Source: Watersipora subatra (lineage: Eukaryota; Bryozoa; Gymnolaemata; Cheilostomatida; Watersiporidae). From it: DNA of 64,000 bases. Under the pieces are notes generated by a model. It ran no database searches, was not told the DNA's origin, and saw only the letters and a list, made by a program, of their open reading frames with translations. The stretch spans positions 5,146,001 to 5,210,000 of the forward strand of contig NC_088714.1 of NCBI RefSeq assembly GCF_963576615.1. Reading direction: 5' to 3'. Numbering within the stretch: the stretch's first letter is position 1; each line of letters starts with the position of its first letter. Of this stretch, positions 35,301 through 46,665 are shown piece after piece. Both the position numbers and the translations under genes were made by a program.

Positions 35301-38300
35301 CACTTTTACTGTGTTAGCATTGATATGGCTAAATGGGTGACATCAGTAAATTGAAACTCAATTGATTTGCTGCTTTGTATTACATTCTTTAGCATCTGAG
35401 TTTAAAGACATTTTGAAAGGAGTTGTCTTCGCATTGAGTGGCTTTAAAAACCCAAAGCGCGCAGATCTGCGAGAGAAAGCCATATCACTGGGTGCTCGAT
35501 ATGCACCCGACTGGGACAAGAATTGTACTCATCTCATATGTGCATTCACAACAACTCCCAAATTCTCACAGGCATGTATTTACTGTAGTCCTTATTTTAA
35601 TATCAGGCTAGCATCCACCTCTCCATAATTTGACTTTTCCATTATTAATGGCGCCATAATCTAGTAATGAGACTTGTTTGTATAGTTTATAGGTGTAACT
35701 TGGTGTTACAGGTGAATGGCAAGGGGTACATTCTTACAGATGATTGGATACTTGACTCCCATAAACTCAAAAAGAAACAGTCTTGGAGGGATTACAGGCT
35801 GGGCAGAGCAAAGTCTCCTCCTCGAGCCAAAGAAGATGATGAGAAAGTGAGGGAGTTTTTACAAGAGTTGTCTGTCCCTTAAGCATGCTGTTATGCCTGA
35901 AACGTGAAAGAAAATAAAGAGACCTAGGTTGTGGACCATCTGCATTCATATAGCGGATTCAATACTGCTTGTTGGTCTTTCATACACGCGTGCACTCACT
36001 CTATGTTGTTGCAGGATGAACTTGCTAAGAAAAGTGAAGAATCACCTATATCAGCAACAGCAGCACATCCTAAAAAGGAAGATTTTGATACTGGTTCTAC
36101 AGATATTGATAGCGGTGAGCTTCATTTTTTGTCATTTGCTTATCTTTTCTGTGATGAAAAATAATCGTGTAGTTAACCTAGCCAGCCAACCAGAAATTTA
36201 ATGAGGTACAATTATTATATGAAAGACGTGGTAAACGTTCTACAACTTGTTACATCGTCAGTGACAGTGGAAAAAATTAATTTTCCAACACATGTGGAGT
36301 TGTATTCTCACTACTGTTGCCTCTCGCGGAGAGATGCACTAAGCAAACTGTAATATGTTTGTTCCTTGAACTGACATGCGCCAGTTTTGCCAAGACATGC
36401 TTGAAGCTATGTAAAAATTGATAAATGCTGTTTATCCAACAGATGATGGTGCGGGGCAGCCGGATGCTACCCAGGTTGACAGCGATGCCACAGAGATTGA
36501 TACAGATGATGAGATAGCTGCTCATCTAGCTAGTGACACATCACCTAGTAAAGGTCAGTCAGCTTTTACTTAGTGAAGTCTAGTAAATGCTTCTGCAATG
36601 CAAATAATCTGTTCGGAGAACTTTTACGATATAGGGATTTTACATATGTGCAATAAAATACATGTAAATTGCCTAATCCATTCTAAGATCATCCCAAACT
36701 CACTACCTCGGCCCTTAAAAACGTAGAAAAACACAAAAGAATTTTGTTATTCAAACACTATACAGTGACTGTGGTATTATTGGTTTCTATCGATAAATTT
36801 TCACTTTTTTCTTATGAAAGATTATGAAAGGGATTTTACATTATATGAGCAGTAAAATACATGTACCGTAAAACCTCTAATTTAACGCCATGGCAATCTA
36901 TTTTTCAGCTTTTCTTCTATAGTGGCAGTCAATTGAAGGTGGCATTCAAATAGAAGCTGGCTGTCTATTTTTCAAATGGCTCATCAGAATTTTCGGAAGA
37001 TAAATTTAGCCCCATTACGGTCGAAGCGAATGTCACATATATTTTTGTCTCTTTTTTCGGTGGAGCGATAATAAACCTTTTGTATGCATTAAAACTTTTA
37101 ACTTCTAACTTGTCAAAGATATCTTAATTAATTTGCATTGAGAAGTCGAGAAATATTTGATATCTATTGCTTGTAATTGACCTGCGATGATATTATGGCC
37201 TGTGTCTTTCTTTGCAATTTGTTGGCATTTTAAATTTTTATTTTATTCTAAATTTGAAGACATATTTTCATTTAAGATCTACATTTAACATTGTTGGATA
37301 AAAGCTCATTGCACTCACTGATATGTTTACTACAGTTTGCAGCCAAAACTAGCTTTTGATGTGCAATAGAAGTGGAGTTATGAGCATCCATCCATTGTAA
37401 GCCGTGTTAAGATAGCCGCAAGAATCTTATTAAATAACATGCTATAAATCTGCATGTTTACAAGTTATACAATAATAATCTATTGAGTGATACAAATATA
37501 TCTTTATGAACAAGTGACATAAACGAAACATATTTATATTACATGCAGAAACAAAAATTAATGTTTTTAAAATAAAGATATTTTCATCGTTTGCCCGGAT
37601 AGCTGCGTTCTGATTGTTGCTCTCGCTGGAACGAACATCTTCTAGTTGTCAAATACCTTCCACAATATCTTCTGGACTCAACTCTTCTTCTGCACTGCTG
37701 AACTAGTCGACGTTTGCGTCTAAACCCTTTTTGGTAAAGCAAAACTTTTACGCGCTGCATTTAGCACTAATGCAACCCGTAAAAGTTGGCTCGCTAAACG
37801 TAACCTTTGCTCCAAAACTCGCGAACCGGTTTTTAAACGCATTTCCTTTGAAGTATTACAACCGCGTTAAACAAGGAACTATTAGCCTGAGACAGTAGTT
37901 TATTCCCATAGCGTTGCTTTGAAAGTTCATCTACCATCATAAATTTAAGTCGTTTTTATATATGTAGGCTACTTCGAAGTAGAAAACCGCGTTAAACAGA
38001 GAACTACTACTAGCTTGAGATCGTTATTGATTATTTCTATGGTGTTGGTTTCAAAGTTTTAATTAAAAAAAACGAAAAGCATTGGAATTTGACAACAAGA
38101 GAATTAACTGTTATTGATATAAACGATTCATTATAAATACGATTTTGTGGACACTTGTCTGCTGATCAGTTGATATTATGGGCTCGTAAAGATCAAATAA
38201 TGTCAAAGTGAGAGTCAAATGGAGGTGGCGTTCAATTGGAGGGTGGTGGTCTATTTTTCAACCCTTCTCTCAGGGTGGCGGTCAATTGGATGTGTCATTC

Positions 38301-40165
38301 AAATAGAGGTGGCATTCAATCACTAGTGTTACATGCTACGAAGTTTTGTCATATTTTTCATCTTCATAGCATGTAAATGGTTTAAAGCGTCGAATCTTGA
38401 ATTCTTTGAAGCGATTCAAACCTCCGTTTCAAGGGGGGATATTGTAGCAAACATATCATCAACGAAGTACTTCGTATGATGTAAACATCAATATTCGTAT
38501 TATTGCACTAATCTTTGCGATCGGAGACTGGATTTTCATCGTCTTCATTAGTGGCGTCTTTATAGCATCCCTACGCAGCTCTGTTTTTAATGCATGTGTT
38601 TTGAAAATATTCTCTCCGAAATAAAAAATATTAACTCAGAATTTGAAAGAAAAATTTCTTACATGCTTTGACATTTGACCATAGACGCATTTTACGAGTG
38701 TCAGTCGCGATATATATTATGCACCCTGTTGTAGATAAAAGCGCAACAGACTAATATAGAAAACGCCGAGTTGTGTGACAATTGCTTCGTAGCACGTAAA
38801 CTCATCAGCTACGAATAATTGCGAGTTGTGCGATAACTCCTGCGTATCATGTAAATACATCCTCCTCATTCCTACGATCAAAACCACAACTTCGAAGCTC
38901 AAAAATTCGTAGCGTGCAACACTAGTGATTTAGAGGTTTTACGGTAAGTTGCTTAATCTATACCAACATCATCCCATACTCATCTCTTTGGCCCTTCAAG
39001 TAGAAAAACACAAAACAGCGTTTTTATTTAACTGTGGTATTATTGGTTTCTATCAATAAATTTCTAATTTTTCGTATCACTTTCATTTGGTTTAAACTTC
39101 GTGATTACGGTAATTTCATGTTAAGGTAAGAGGGGCGCACACCTTAAATGTCAATTTAAATTGATTCTTTTTACTTTTTTCTAGACAGCAACATCTATGC
39201 TGAAAACAAAAAAATAAAGTACAACAAAAATATATTTACTATCGTAATGGCGGTGTATCTCTGTTTTTCCGAAGCCAGAGTTAGATGTTGGGATAAAATA
39301 TCGATTTCATTAAGACTCTAATTCGAGACAATCAGATTGCTAGACTGACATTCTAACACCTGCACCAATCGACTGACTCCAGTTTCTGAATAATTTTGCA
39401 GCTACATATTCTCTTTGTGTTATCGGCACACCTAATGATCTCTCGTGGCAAACTAGACTACTAGGGTACTATTATATGTAATAGAAATAACCCTATACAT
39501 CGCTTTCTCTCCCAAATACAGAAAGAGAGAAGATGATATTTTAAGGCTAACTACGGGACACTCGGTATTCAAGTCAAATTTGAGAACTTGCGCCAACTTG
39601 ACACTATGTTATAGGGAATTTCGTACGAATGCAAAGCAAAAACGTAACATAAATCTTTTACATCAAATGGAATTTACGTAATGGGAATGTCTACTGTACT
39701 AGCTTTTTGATTGAATTCCACTCGATGGTGACAATACATTCACTAAACATTCTTGTTCGACACAGAATTTTTGTAAATGTACTTGACCAATAGAGATGTT
39801 TTACAGGTAAAGCACTGGCAAGTGGCAAAACTGCTGTGGTAAAACAATCAAAAGAGCTCCCAACAGGTTCCAGGCGTTCGCTGCCAATTCTTCCTGATTA
39901 TCTGTTAGACAAAACATTCTTTCTGTATGGAGAAGTAGCCAACCGACGCAGTGTATACCGGTGTATACACGCGTACGGGGGGCAGGTAGAGGAATACATG
40001 TGTGATGAGGTAAAGTTTGTCATAACCGATAACTCATGGGATGATAACTTTGACAGCGCGCTGCGTGACAATGATTCTCTAGTATTCGTCAAATCAAAAT
40101 GGATTAATGACATTCACGCACAGCAGAAGTTTATTCCGCACCAGAAGTATGCCATTGTTCCCTAG
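32373..40165 (+). CDS. XRCC1: XRCC1 DNA repair scaffold, complete, 9 exons, 567 aa
   Basis: XRCC1 is the nuclear scaffold of single-strand-break and base-excision repair, binding DNA polymerase beta, PARP1, ligase III and PNKP/APTX (family knowledge). Exons: 32373-32624, 34127-34340, 34452-34630, 34938-35112, 35393-35571, 35712-35846, 36015-36114, 36443-36553, 39807-40165; 1,704 nt, phases consistent. Start MPEIKL and GNDGSAFVEVLVG are near-identical to vertebrate XRCC1 (N-terminal domain, residues 1-150). A basic KSKQKK patch follows near 250. BRCT1 spans about 275-365 (GVVFALSGF, THLICAF, DDWILD). An acidic CK2-type linker STDIDS/ATEIDTDDE lies near 400-440, and BRCT2 near 470-565 (FFLYGE, FVITDNSWD). 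Human is 633 residues; the linkers are shorter here. Intron 5 starts with GC. The cysteines at human positions 12 and 20 are V and P. AATAAA at 40184. Confidence 0.97.
35572..35711 (+). other. GC-AG intron 5 of XRCC1
   Basis: The exon ends TCACAG and the intron starts GCATGT. Only this junction keeps BRCT1 in frame (THLICAF...SQ followed by VNGKGY), because using the GT two bases later would shift the frame. The second XRCC1 copy has the same GC donor at 62,244. Confidence 0.88.
36635..36865. repeat. Repeat block duplicated around the TA-flanked insert
   Basis: GGGATTTTAC, AGTAAAATACATGTAAATTGCCTAAT, CATTCTAAGATCATCCCAA, CACTACCTCGGCCCTT and GGTATTATTGGTTTCTATCG run from 36,635 to 36,830. 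A second copy starts at 36,838, is interrupted by the 2-kb element and resumes at 38,945. Copies also occur at 8,140 and 63,295, so it is a dispersed family. Confidence 0.6.
36866..38944. mobile_element. 2.08-kb Tc1/mariner-type non-autonomous element in XRCC1 intron 8
   Basis: CCGTAAAACCTCTAA at the left and TTAGAGGTTTTACGG at the right are a perfect 15-bp inverted repeat, flanked by TA on each side. The subterminal zones carry repeated AATAGAGGTGGCATTCAA motifs. The uninterrupted relative (ACATGTAAATTGCCTAAT) is at 36,650 and 63,330. No transposase is recognised. A second element is nested at 38,329. Confidence 0.82.
38329..38919. mobile_element. Nested 591-bp hAT-type MITE
   Basis: CACTAGTG is duplicated at both edges (38321-38328 and 38920-38927). 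The ends TTACATGCTACGAAGTTTTG and, reversed, TTGCACGCTACGAATTTTTG match at 17 of 20 positions. The 8-bp target duplication points to hAT. It lies inside the 2.08-kb element, so it is the younger of the two. Confidence 0.82.
39400..39540 (-). mobile_element. SINE-like head fragment (reverse) in XRCC1 intron 8
   Basis: ATCTCTCGTGGCAAACTAGACTA and AGGGTACT are the reverse complement of the head unit at 7,363 (AGTACCCTGGTAGTC, GCCGTGAGAGAT). The same block occurs at 63,820 in the second XRCC1 copy, so it predates the duplication. Confidence 0.5.
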
Positions 40166-40183
40166 ACATCTCTGCAGATGGGT

Positions 40184-40189
40184 AATAAA
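40184..40189 (+). terminator. XRCC1 polyadenylation signal
   Basis: AATAAA 19 bases after the XRCC1 stop codon. Confidence 0.6.
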
Positions 40190-40615
40190 ATGGTGATGAT
40201 ATACTTACATGTACTCTAACATCACTGGCAGATTGTTAAAATGCATGTCTTTTCCTTGATTCTTGGAACTATTTATTTCTCTGGTGTGCAATTCACCTTT
40301 TCTATTATAAATGTACATGATTGTGTAGTTTATTGTACCTATGCTTGCATGTAGAAATGCTTTGTACATATGTTGGAATGTACGTAAAAATGTTTTGTAC
40401 ACTTTATAGAGGCCCTAAATGGAATGTATATAGCCATTGATGGCCAATTATAAAAATACATGTAGTAATTATATTGAGAAAAAAGCAAGGTCAAAAGGAA
40501 TACAAATACATATATAGCAATGTATGTATGAGAAAATGGACAAAGAAGTACACAGTACAATTGGACTGAGTTGAATGAACCTTGAGCAAAGAGAATGACT
40601 AGGAGCTGTATGACA
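40190..40615. other. Convergent 3' ends of XRCC1 and a minus-strand gene
   Basis: No coding sequence. The minus strand carries AATAAA near 40,270, which could end the transcript of the gene whose last exon is at 40,616-40,783. The region contains several TACATGTA motifs. Confidence 0.4.
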
Positions 40616-40783
40616 TCATCCAACCTGCTTCTGTTTGAGATATTTATCACGGATATTCTTCACAGCTGGCTGATTGAGACGCACAGCCTCTTGTGAAATT
40701 TTCATCACCGTCTCTACTGAGTCTGAACGAATAGCCAGTAAGTAAGCATTTCTCAGTTTTCCGCACATGATGTATGCGTCAAT
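40616..40783 (-). CDS. Last coding exon of a minus-strand gene, 3' fragment (ZFYVE26-like?)
   Basis: On the minus strand, an acceptor TTTTATAG precedes a 55-codon open stretch that starts IDAYIMCGKLRNAYLLAI, continues SVETVMKISQEAVRLNQPAV and KNIRDKYLKQKQ, and ends at a TGA at 40616. The alpha-helical CGKLRNAYLLA pattern reminds me of the C-terminus of ZFYVE26/spastizin; I hold that loosely. I find no further exon in 40,784-41,720, where the duplicated TTC7 block begins. I infer a 3' fragment left by the tandem duplication, with the full gene likely beyond the window after the second XRCC1. Confidence 0.45.
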   Translation of the reverse strand: MDAYIMCGKLRNAYLLAIRSDSVETVMKISQEAVRLNQPAVKNIRDKYLKQKQVG

Positions 40784-41720
40784 CTATAAAATTCGTGAGA
40801 TTGGGAGATAATACACACGGACTACATTAGTCATAGTAACTGTTCTAGTGCTGAGCAACAAGCGTTTATAATTTAATGTCATTTGGTTGATCAATGCAGT
40901 TTCGCATAACAAAAGTAATGCAGTAATGCATAGTGAAATGACTAATACAGTGCATAAGCGTAAAGTGTAATGCAGAGCTAAGAAAATAGCACTACACAAA
41001 CCAGCGCCAATCTAAGAGAAAATTTCAGTAGCCGATAGACTGGCAAAACCCTGACGTAAATTAACAAATACAGCATTCTAGTGATAGGATCAATGATCTT
41101 TGCATTTCTTTGAAGAGAATTACACTTGCAATACGTTGAAGCAAATGCCCATTTACTGCAATAGTCAATGCAGAACTTTTAGTCCTACATGCTAACTACA
41201 ATTCGTGTTTGTGAAAATCTAATTGTTGAATGACAGCGAAATATATAGAAAAGAAATGGAAGGTACATTTTCAATGTAATACAATTTACAATTCATTTGG
41301 TACTCACTAATGCAACATAAACAACTAAATACAGCGTACTACTTGTTGCGCATCATCACACAGGTCTGTTCAATCGAACCATTTTTTCTCTATCAGAGGA
41401 GTTAGATGGAATACTAATGTTCTACAAGTAAACATATGTTATAGCTCTAAGACTAATGTTAATAAACAAAGGAAAGCTGTTGTATGTAAATGTTAGGGTT
41501 TGTTAGGGTTGTTTTTACTTATTTGCTCCAACTAATGGAGTATAAGAGTGCAAATACACAAACTATGAGAAGACTCACAATACGATATGTAATGAGTAAC
41601 AAGCTGAGATATTAGATAAATGCTAATGCATACACAAGTGCTACCATCAGCGATACTCAAGGGAGATGTATTACCAAGGTTGGAGGAGACAATGCAGAAG
41701 ATGATCAAAAAAGGGCAGGT
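40784..41720. other. Spacer up to the duplication junction
   Basis: AT-rich sequence in which I recognise no exon, transposon or RNA gene. It would be intron of the minus-strand gene. The duplicated TTC7 block starts at its right edge. Confidence 0.4.
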
Positions 41721-41724
41721 GCCG

Positions 41725-41975
41725 TGCACAATGAGAGATCATAGCATAATTTATGTAATGCCGTAATAATTATGTGCATAATTATTCCATGGCACATCAA
41801 GGTGGTCGAGTGGTGCAGGAGGAGCGTGCCTGGCTTCAAGTCTGAATATGCGAGTTCAATTCCTGTGTGATGCAATTTTTTTTCCTAATGTTCCTAGCGT
41901 GGCTTCGAACAGATGGACACAGCTCTTATTATAGTAAAGATTAGTCTAGATATTATACATATTCAGTAAATGCTA
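41725..41975 (+). mobile_element. tRNA-derived SINE-like element at the duplication junction
   Basis: GCCGTGCACAATGAGAGATC, ATAATTATGTGCATAATTATTCC, GGTCGAGTGGTGCAGG and GAGTTCAATTCCTGTG, then ACACAGCTCTTATTATAGTA. Same family as 7,378-7,575, and the tail runs into the duplicated exon 12 exactly as at 8,385-8,466. Confidence 0.6.
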
Positions 41976-42418
41976 GCCTCTTACTGCTCTAGGGCCTACA
42001 CATTAGACAACTATAATGTGGAAGCGGTCTACAAGCTAGGCTTGCATTAGGCTCTCCAGAGGAAGTTGAGTGATGCCTTCAAAAGTACAAGACAAGCTTT
42101 GCGGGTTTGTTGTTTGTACTCTATAGTCTCATCTGTTGACTTCATCATACCTACTCTTTTACTTTCGTTTACTATTTCAATATTAAAATCCATCTCCTTG
42201 TCTCTTGGGAATTTAATGAGCGACAGAACTTCAGTACAAACACAGGAAGTAGAAGTGGAATCAGCTGTTGTCAGCTCTAACGAGTGCGTATAACTCCAGG
42301 AGTAAATTATATCTCTTTACAGCTGCAGCCAGACCACATGAACAGTTTAACACTTCTCAGTTTCCTCTATTCATCTGAGAAGAAGCAGGAGAGGGCACTT
42401 GAAGTACCATAATTAAAA

Positions 42419-43205
42419 TAGCCCTAGGGGAACATCCAGATACATTAAGGTAAACTAGCCTTAGAGAAGCATCTAGAAACATTAAGGTAAATTAGCCTTA
42501 GAGGAACATCCAGATACATTAAGGTAAACTAGCCTTAGAGGAGCATCCAAATACATTAAGGTAAACTAGCCTTAGAGAAGCATCCAGATACATTAAGGTA
42601 AACTAGCCTTAGGGGATCATCCAGATACATTAAGGTAAACTAGCCTTAGAGGAGCATCCAGATACATTAAGGTAAACTAGCCTTAGAGAAGCATCCAGAT
42701 ACATTAAGGTAAACTAGCCTTAGGGGAGCATCCAGATACATTAAGGTAAACTAGCCTTAGAGGAACATCCAGATACATTAAGGTAAACTAGCCTTAGGGG
42801 AGCATCCAGATACATTAAGGTAAACTAGCCTTAGGGGAGCATCCAGATACATTAAGGTAAACTAGCCTTAGAGGAGCATCCAGATACATTAAGGTAAGCT
42901 AGCCTTAGGGGAGCATCCAGATACATTAAGGTAAACTAGCCTTAGAGGAGCATCCAAATACATTAAGGTAAACTAGCCTTAGGGGAGTATCCAGATACAT
43001 TAAGGTAAACTAGCCTTAGAAGAGCATCCAGATACATTAAGGTAAACTAGCCTTAGGGGAGTATCCAGATACATTAAGGTAAACTAGCCTTAGAGAAGGA
43101 TCCAGATACATTAAGGTAAACTAGCCTTAGGGGAGCATCCAGATACATTGAGGTAAACTAGCCTTAGAGAAGCATCCAGATATACTAAGGTAAACTAGCT
43201 TTAGG
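42419..43205 (+). repeat. 37-bp tandem array derived from the TTC7 exon 13 / intron 13 junction, about 21 copies
   Basis: Unit: CCTTAGAGGAGCATCCAGAT followed by ACATTAAGGTAAACTAG. The unit spans the last 24 or so bases of exon 13 and the first bases of its intron, including the donor AAG|GTAAAC. The intact gene at 8,890-8,955 has two copies. The array ends where intron-17-like repeats begin. Confidence 0.95.
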
Positions 43206-43450
43206 AGACACTCCATGGTACACATTTGGAATAGATATTCCATGAAATACACTGGAGATACTACATTTATACATTTGGAATATTTCATGGTACTTCCTTG
43301 AGATATTCCATGATACACACCTGGGAAATTTTTTGATGCACATTTTGGATATTCCATGCTATACACTTGGATACTCCATGATATACGCTTGGGATAATTC
43401 ATGATATACATTCCGGTTATACCATGATATACACTTGAGATACTCCAGTA
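43205..43450. repeat. Degenerate ATTCCATGATATACAC repeats (duplicate of 19,600-19,890)
   Basis: Same repeat block as in TTC7 intron 17. It continues colinearly into the sequence before exon 18, so it marks the right edge of the exon 14-17 deletion. Confidence 0.8.
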
Positions 43451-43635
43451 TTGGATGTTTCACATTATGCCCTTAACTTTGAAACACACTAGTTATTGAC
43501 ATAATCGCCTCGACAGAAAATACTTTTGCGTTTCAAACATCTTACCAAAAAACTAATTAGGATGTTTTTTTGTATTTGGTATTTGATTCAGAGCTCTCTA
43601 ACTTATGCTATATGCCTCCGCATGACCATCTATAA

Positions 43636-45691
43636 CAGTGGTTCTTAACCTTTTTCAATGTATTTCCCACTTTGACAAACTACACTTCGAGATTTCCCCC
43701 TCTCTAGCAGCCGAAAATTGTGGTACTTTTGCCACTCTCAGATTGCAAGAGGAGGCTTTTCAGGATAGCATTTTGCCATACAGTCAAAATGAATCAATTA
43801 TTAATTGAACTGTGATAGAAATCATATTTTATGGATAGTTTGTCATGATATACTTTTTATTTATGGAAAAATAATGCTCAAGATAAACACAACAATAGAG
43901 TAATTTAATTTTAATAAAAACAGCACAGTACAAAGTTAGCAGTCATGATCTTAGTGGGCCCTCTGCTGCTGTTTGTTTTTACTAGCTCTGGGGTCCTCCC
44001 ATGTTTTGTGACGATTCTGACGACCCGACGACAGGGATATTTAAAAAGTGACAGACGAGACGACCATTTACCAATGTAGGTGACGAGGATTGCGTAAATA
44101 GGATTACTAAAGGTACGGCTGCACGTAACGAATTTTTCGTTGGTTCGGAGTTCTGGCCGAAATCACGAAAAACGCAGAATTAATCGGTCAAAATTCACAG
44201 AATTATTTGAGCTGTGCATGCCCACCGAGTTCGTCGACGAAACGCTTTTAACAGATTAAACAAATTATTAGCGAGCACGATTCTAACAGCTTTAGCAATT
44301 AGTATAGTCCAAGACATGTACCGTGACACACAATAAAAATACGGAAGCATTTCAACATAGAACACACGATGTAACTGTCTAAGTCGCGCTATTATTAGTT
44401 AGCAAACACGACTTTAGCAAATTTTAAGATATACGTAGTCCGAAAACATAATGCGACACACAAGAAAATTATTACAGAAAGTTATCATAGTAAATACGAT
44501 GCAACTGACTTGTTTGCGCTAGAGATGTCGACATTCTCTACCACAAAACTTTTGCTGCTAAAAAGGAAATATAATTAAAAAATAAACAAATTGTAGCAAT
44601 AGCGTCCAAACAATAAATACATTCAATAACGCAATTTAAGCAATTGCATCGTGTGTACTATGTTGATTTGCACTTATACTTTTACTATTGTGTGTCATTA
44701 TACGTCTCTTTGACTATACTAATTGCAAAAGCTGCTGAGATCGTGCTCGTTAGCACGATTCTAGCAGCGCAGAATAATTCTGTGTGCTTCAATCATTTCG
44801 TGATTTTGGTTAGAACCAACAGAAATTTTGTTACGTGTTGCCGTACCGTTACTAACTTATTATTTGTTCATAAATCACCACGGTCAACCGAAACTTCACT
44901 AGTTTTGGTTTGAAGCACCTGGCCCAGCATTTATAGACTGCCAAATAATTAAAGCAATGAAATGCCACGACATTGACAGCAAATCCGTTTCCAAGTCTAT
45001 GACTGACAGTGATTATTAAAGGCAATCTCGGTCTATTTTCCGTACAAGAAATATAGCTCTAAAAACCTAAGACGGCTGTCACTCTTCGCGGAGTAATCAG
45101 CAACGCTCCCAAACATCACTATTATGTTTGTGAAGGTCGCTGGTTGAGCCATGCTTTTGGTGAGCAGAAGTTCAAACCTAGCGAGTTTCAGATTTTTAAC
45201 GCAACCCAGTGCCACCAGTATAGATATTTGTATTAAAATAACGAATGTGAAGAAAGAGGTTGTTTTGGTTACCAATTTGAAAAAGGTGACAGTGATTTTA
45301 AAAGTGACGACAGTGATTTTAAAAGTGACGACAGTGATTTTAAAAGTGACTATTCTGACGACAGCTTTGTGTGGTAGGACCCCCAGCTCTGGTATGTTTG
45401 GTGTATGCTTGTGTGATGCCTCAGTAGTATGGTAGTGATTCATAGCTGATGCAATGCAGACTAATTATCCAATAAGCTGCTTGATACATCACGAGGCTTG
45501 GTTTCCGTATTACCGTAATACAGTTGTACCCACAATAAAAGCATGTATCTGCATCATGTATGTGGTGAAAATACAGTACAACAGCTAGATCCTTGAAATG
45601 TGCGTAATCGATATTCTCAATCTGAAGCTTGAGAATTTCCCACCTCAAATTTCCCACTGGTGGGAAATTTCCTACTGGTTAAGAACCCCTG
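43636..45691. mobile_element. hAT-type element in duplicate intron 17, with a nested insert
   Basis: It starts CAGTGGTTCTTAACC and ends GGTTAAGAACCCCTG, a near-perfect inverted repeat typical of hAT elements. The left flank ATCTATAA and right flank ATCTATGG are an imperfect 8-bp duplication, and the original locus (20,078) has the uninterrupted ATCTATAATGG. Without the nested element it would be about 660 bp. No transposase. Confidence 0.85.
43992..45384. mobile_element. Nested 1.39-kb DNA element
   Basis: AGCTCTGG flanks it on both sides (43984-43991 and 45385-45392). The ends GGTCCTCCCATG and, reversed, GGGGGTCCTACCACAC are roughly inverted, with TGACGA motifs near each. Three 21-bp copies of GTGACGACAGTGATTTTAAAA lie at 45,289-45,350. 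The longest minus-strand frame through them resembles no transposase. Confidence 0.7.
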
Positions 45692-46509
45692 ATCTATGGT
45701 TTATCAACTCTCTGTATGAGATACATTTTTTGTGTTATACTTGCTATTACAACCCTCTATAAAGTTTCTCACTTTGGTAACTATCCTTTTCTGACATTGT
45801 AGAAAGGCCGCGTGTTGGAAGTAGAACAAAATTATGAAGAAGCGAAGTCATGTTTTGAGGCTGCACTAAGCATCAACCCTTATCATGTTAAGAGTATGAC
45901 ATACCTGGTATGTAGGGTATTATTATTATTACATAAGACATGCTGTTTAATGTAGTGTGGTCATGGAACATTTTTACAGCCAGTTGAAAGGTGTAAGTTA
46001 ATAGATATTCTCCATAACTTTTCAGATGTAGACCATTGGACTAGTTAGATATAAGTCACTGGTCAGTTATTACTATGACTCTGTAGCCTGAAATATATGT
46101 AGTCATAGAGGAGAAATTGCCTTGTTAGCTATATATACAATCTACAATTTGTAGGGCAAGACGTTGCATATGATGGGAGCTCCTAAATTGGCAGAGAAGA
46201 TGTTACGGGATGCGGTAAATGCTGACCCAACTTCACACCAGTTTGTTATTTCCTATTCTACAGATATTTATTTACTAAATTAATCAAATATTCCAACCCG
46301 CTACCTCGATAGTTTATATGATGCAAAATAGTGTAATTCCTTGTGGAGTTTGTATTACGTTGAGCCCACAACATTGTCTTGCTTGTTGTATTAGAAACAA
46401 GGCTATACATTTTTGACCATACGCAGTATTAAAACAGATGAATTACATAAGACTATCTAAAACCTTAACTTAAAGTTAAAATATTCTTAAAGAATAAATT
46501 AATAATGTA

Positions 46510-46665
46510 ATCTATATATATATAACTCAAATTTTTTGTTTGTTTGTCTAATGTCCAGCTATAGCGATAACGTTTTAGTAACAGAAAAAATCATTTCGCA
46601 CTAGAATTGAACTCAGGAACCTCAGTTCTGCATACAGGCATGCTATCCACTACACCACTAAGTCT
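46510..46665. mobile_element. tRNA-like SINE fragment in duplicate intron 19
   Basis: Counterpart of 20,915-21,085 (AGAATTGAACTCAGGAACC, CAGGCATGCTATCCACTAC). The original intron 19 is longer because of the Mutator-like, SINE and piggyBac-like insertions. Confidence 0.5.

Noticed and set aside
42419-43205. Regular 37-bp repeats, at first sight like a CRISPR array
   Set aside because: There are no unique spacers; the units are contiguous, contain a eukaryotic exon/donor junction and lie in a TTC7 duplicate.
45033-45443. 136-codon minus-strand frame with FKITVVT repeats
   Set aside because: It follows a 21-bp tandem repeat inside a nested DNA element and resembles no transposase.
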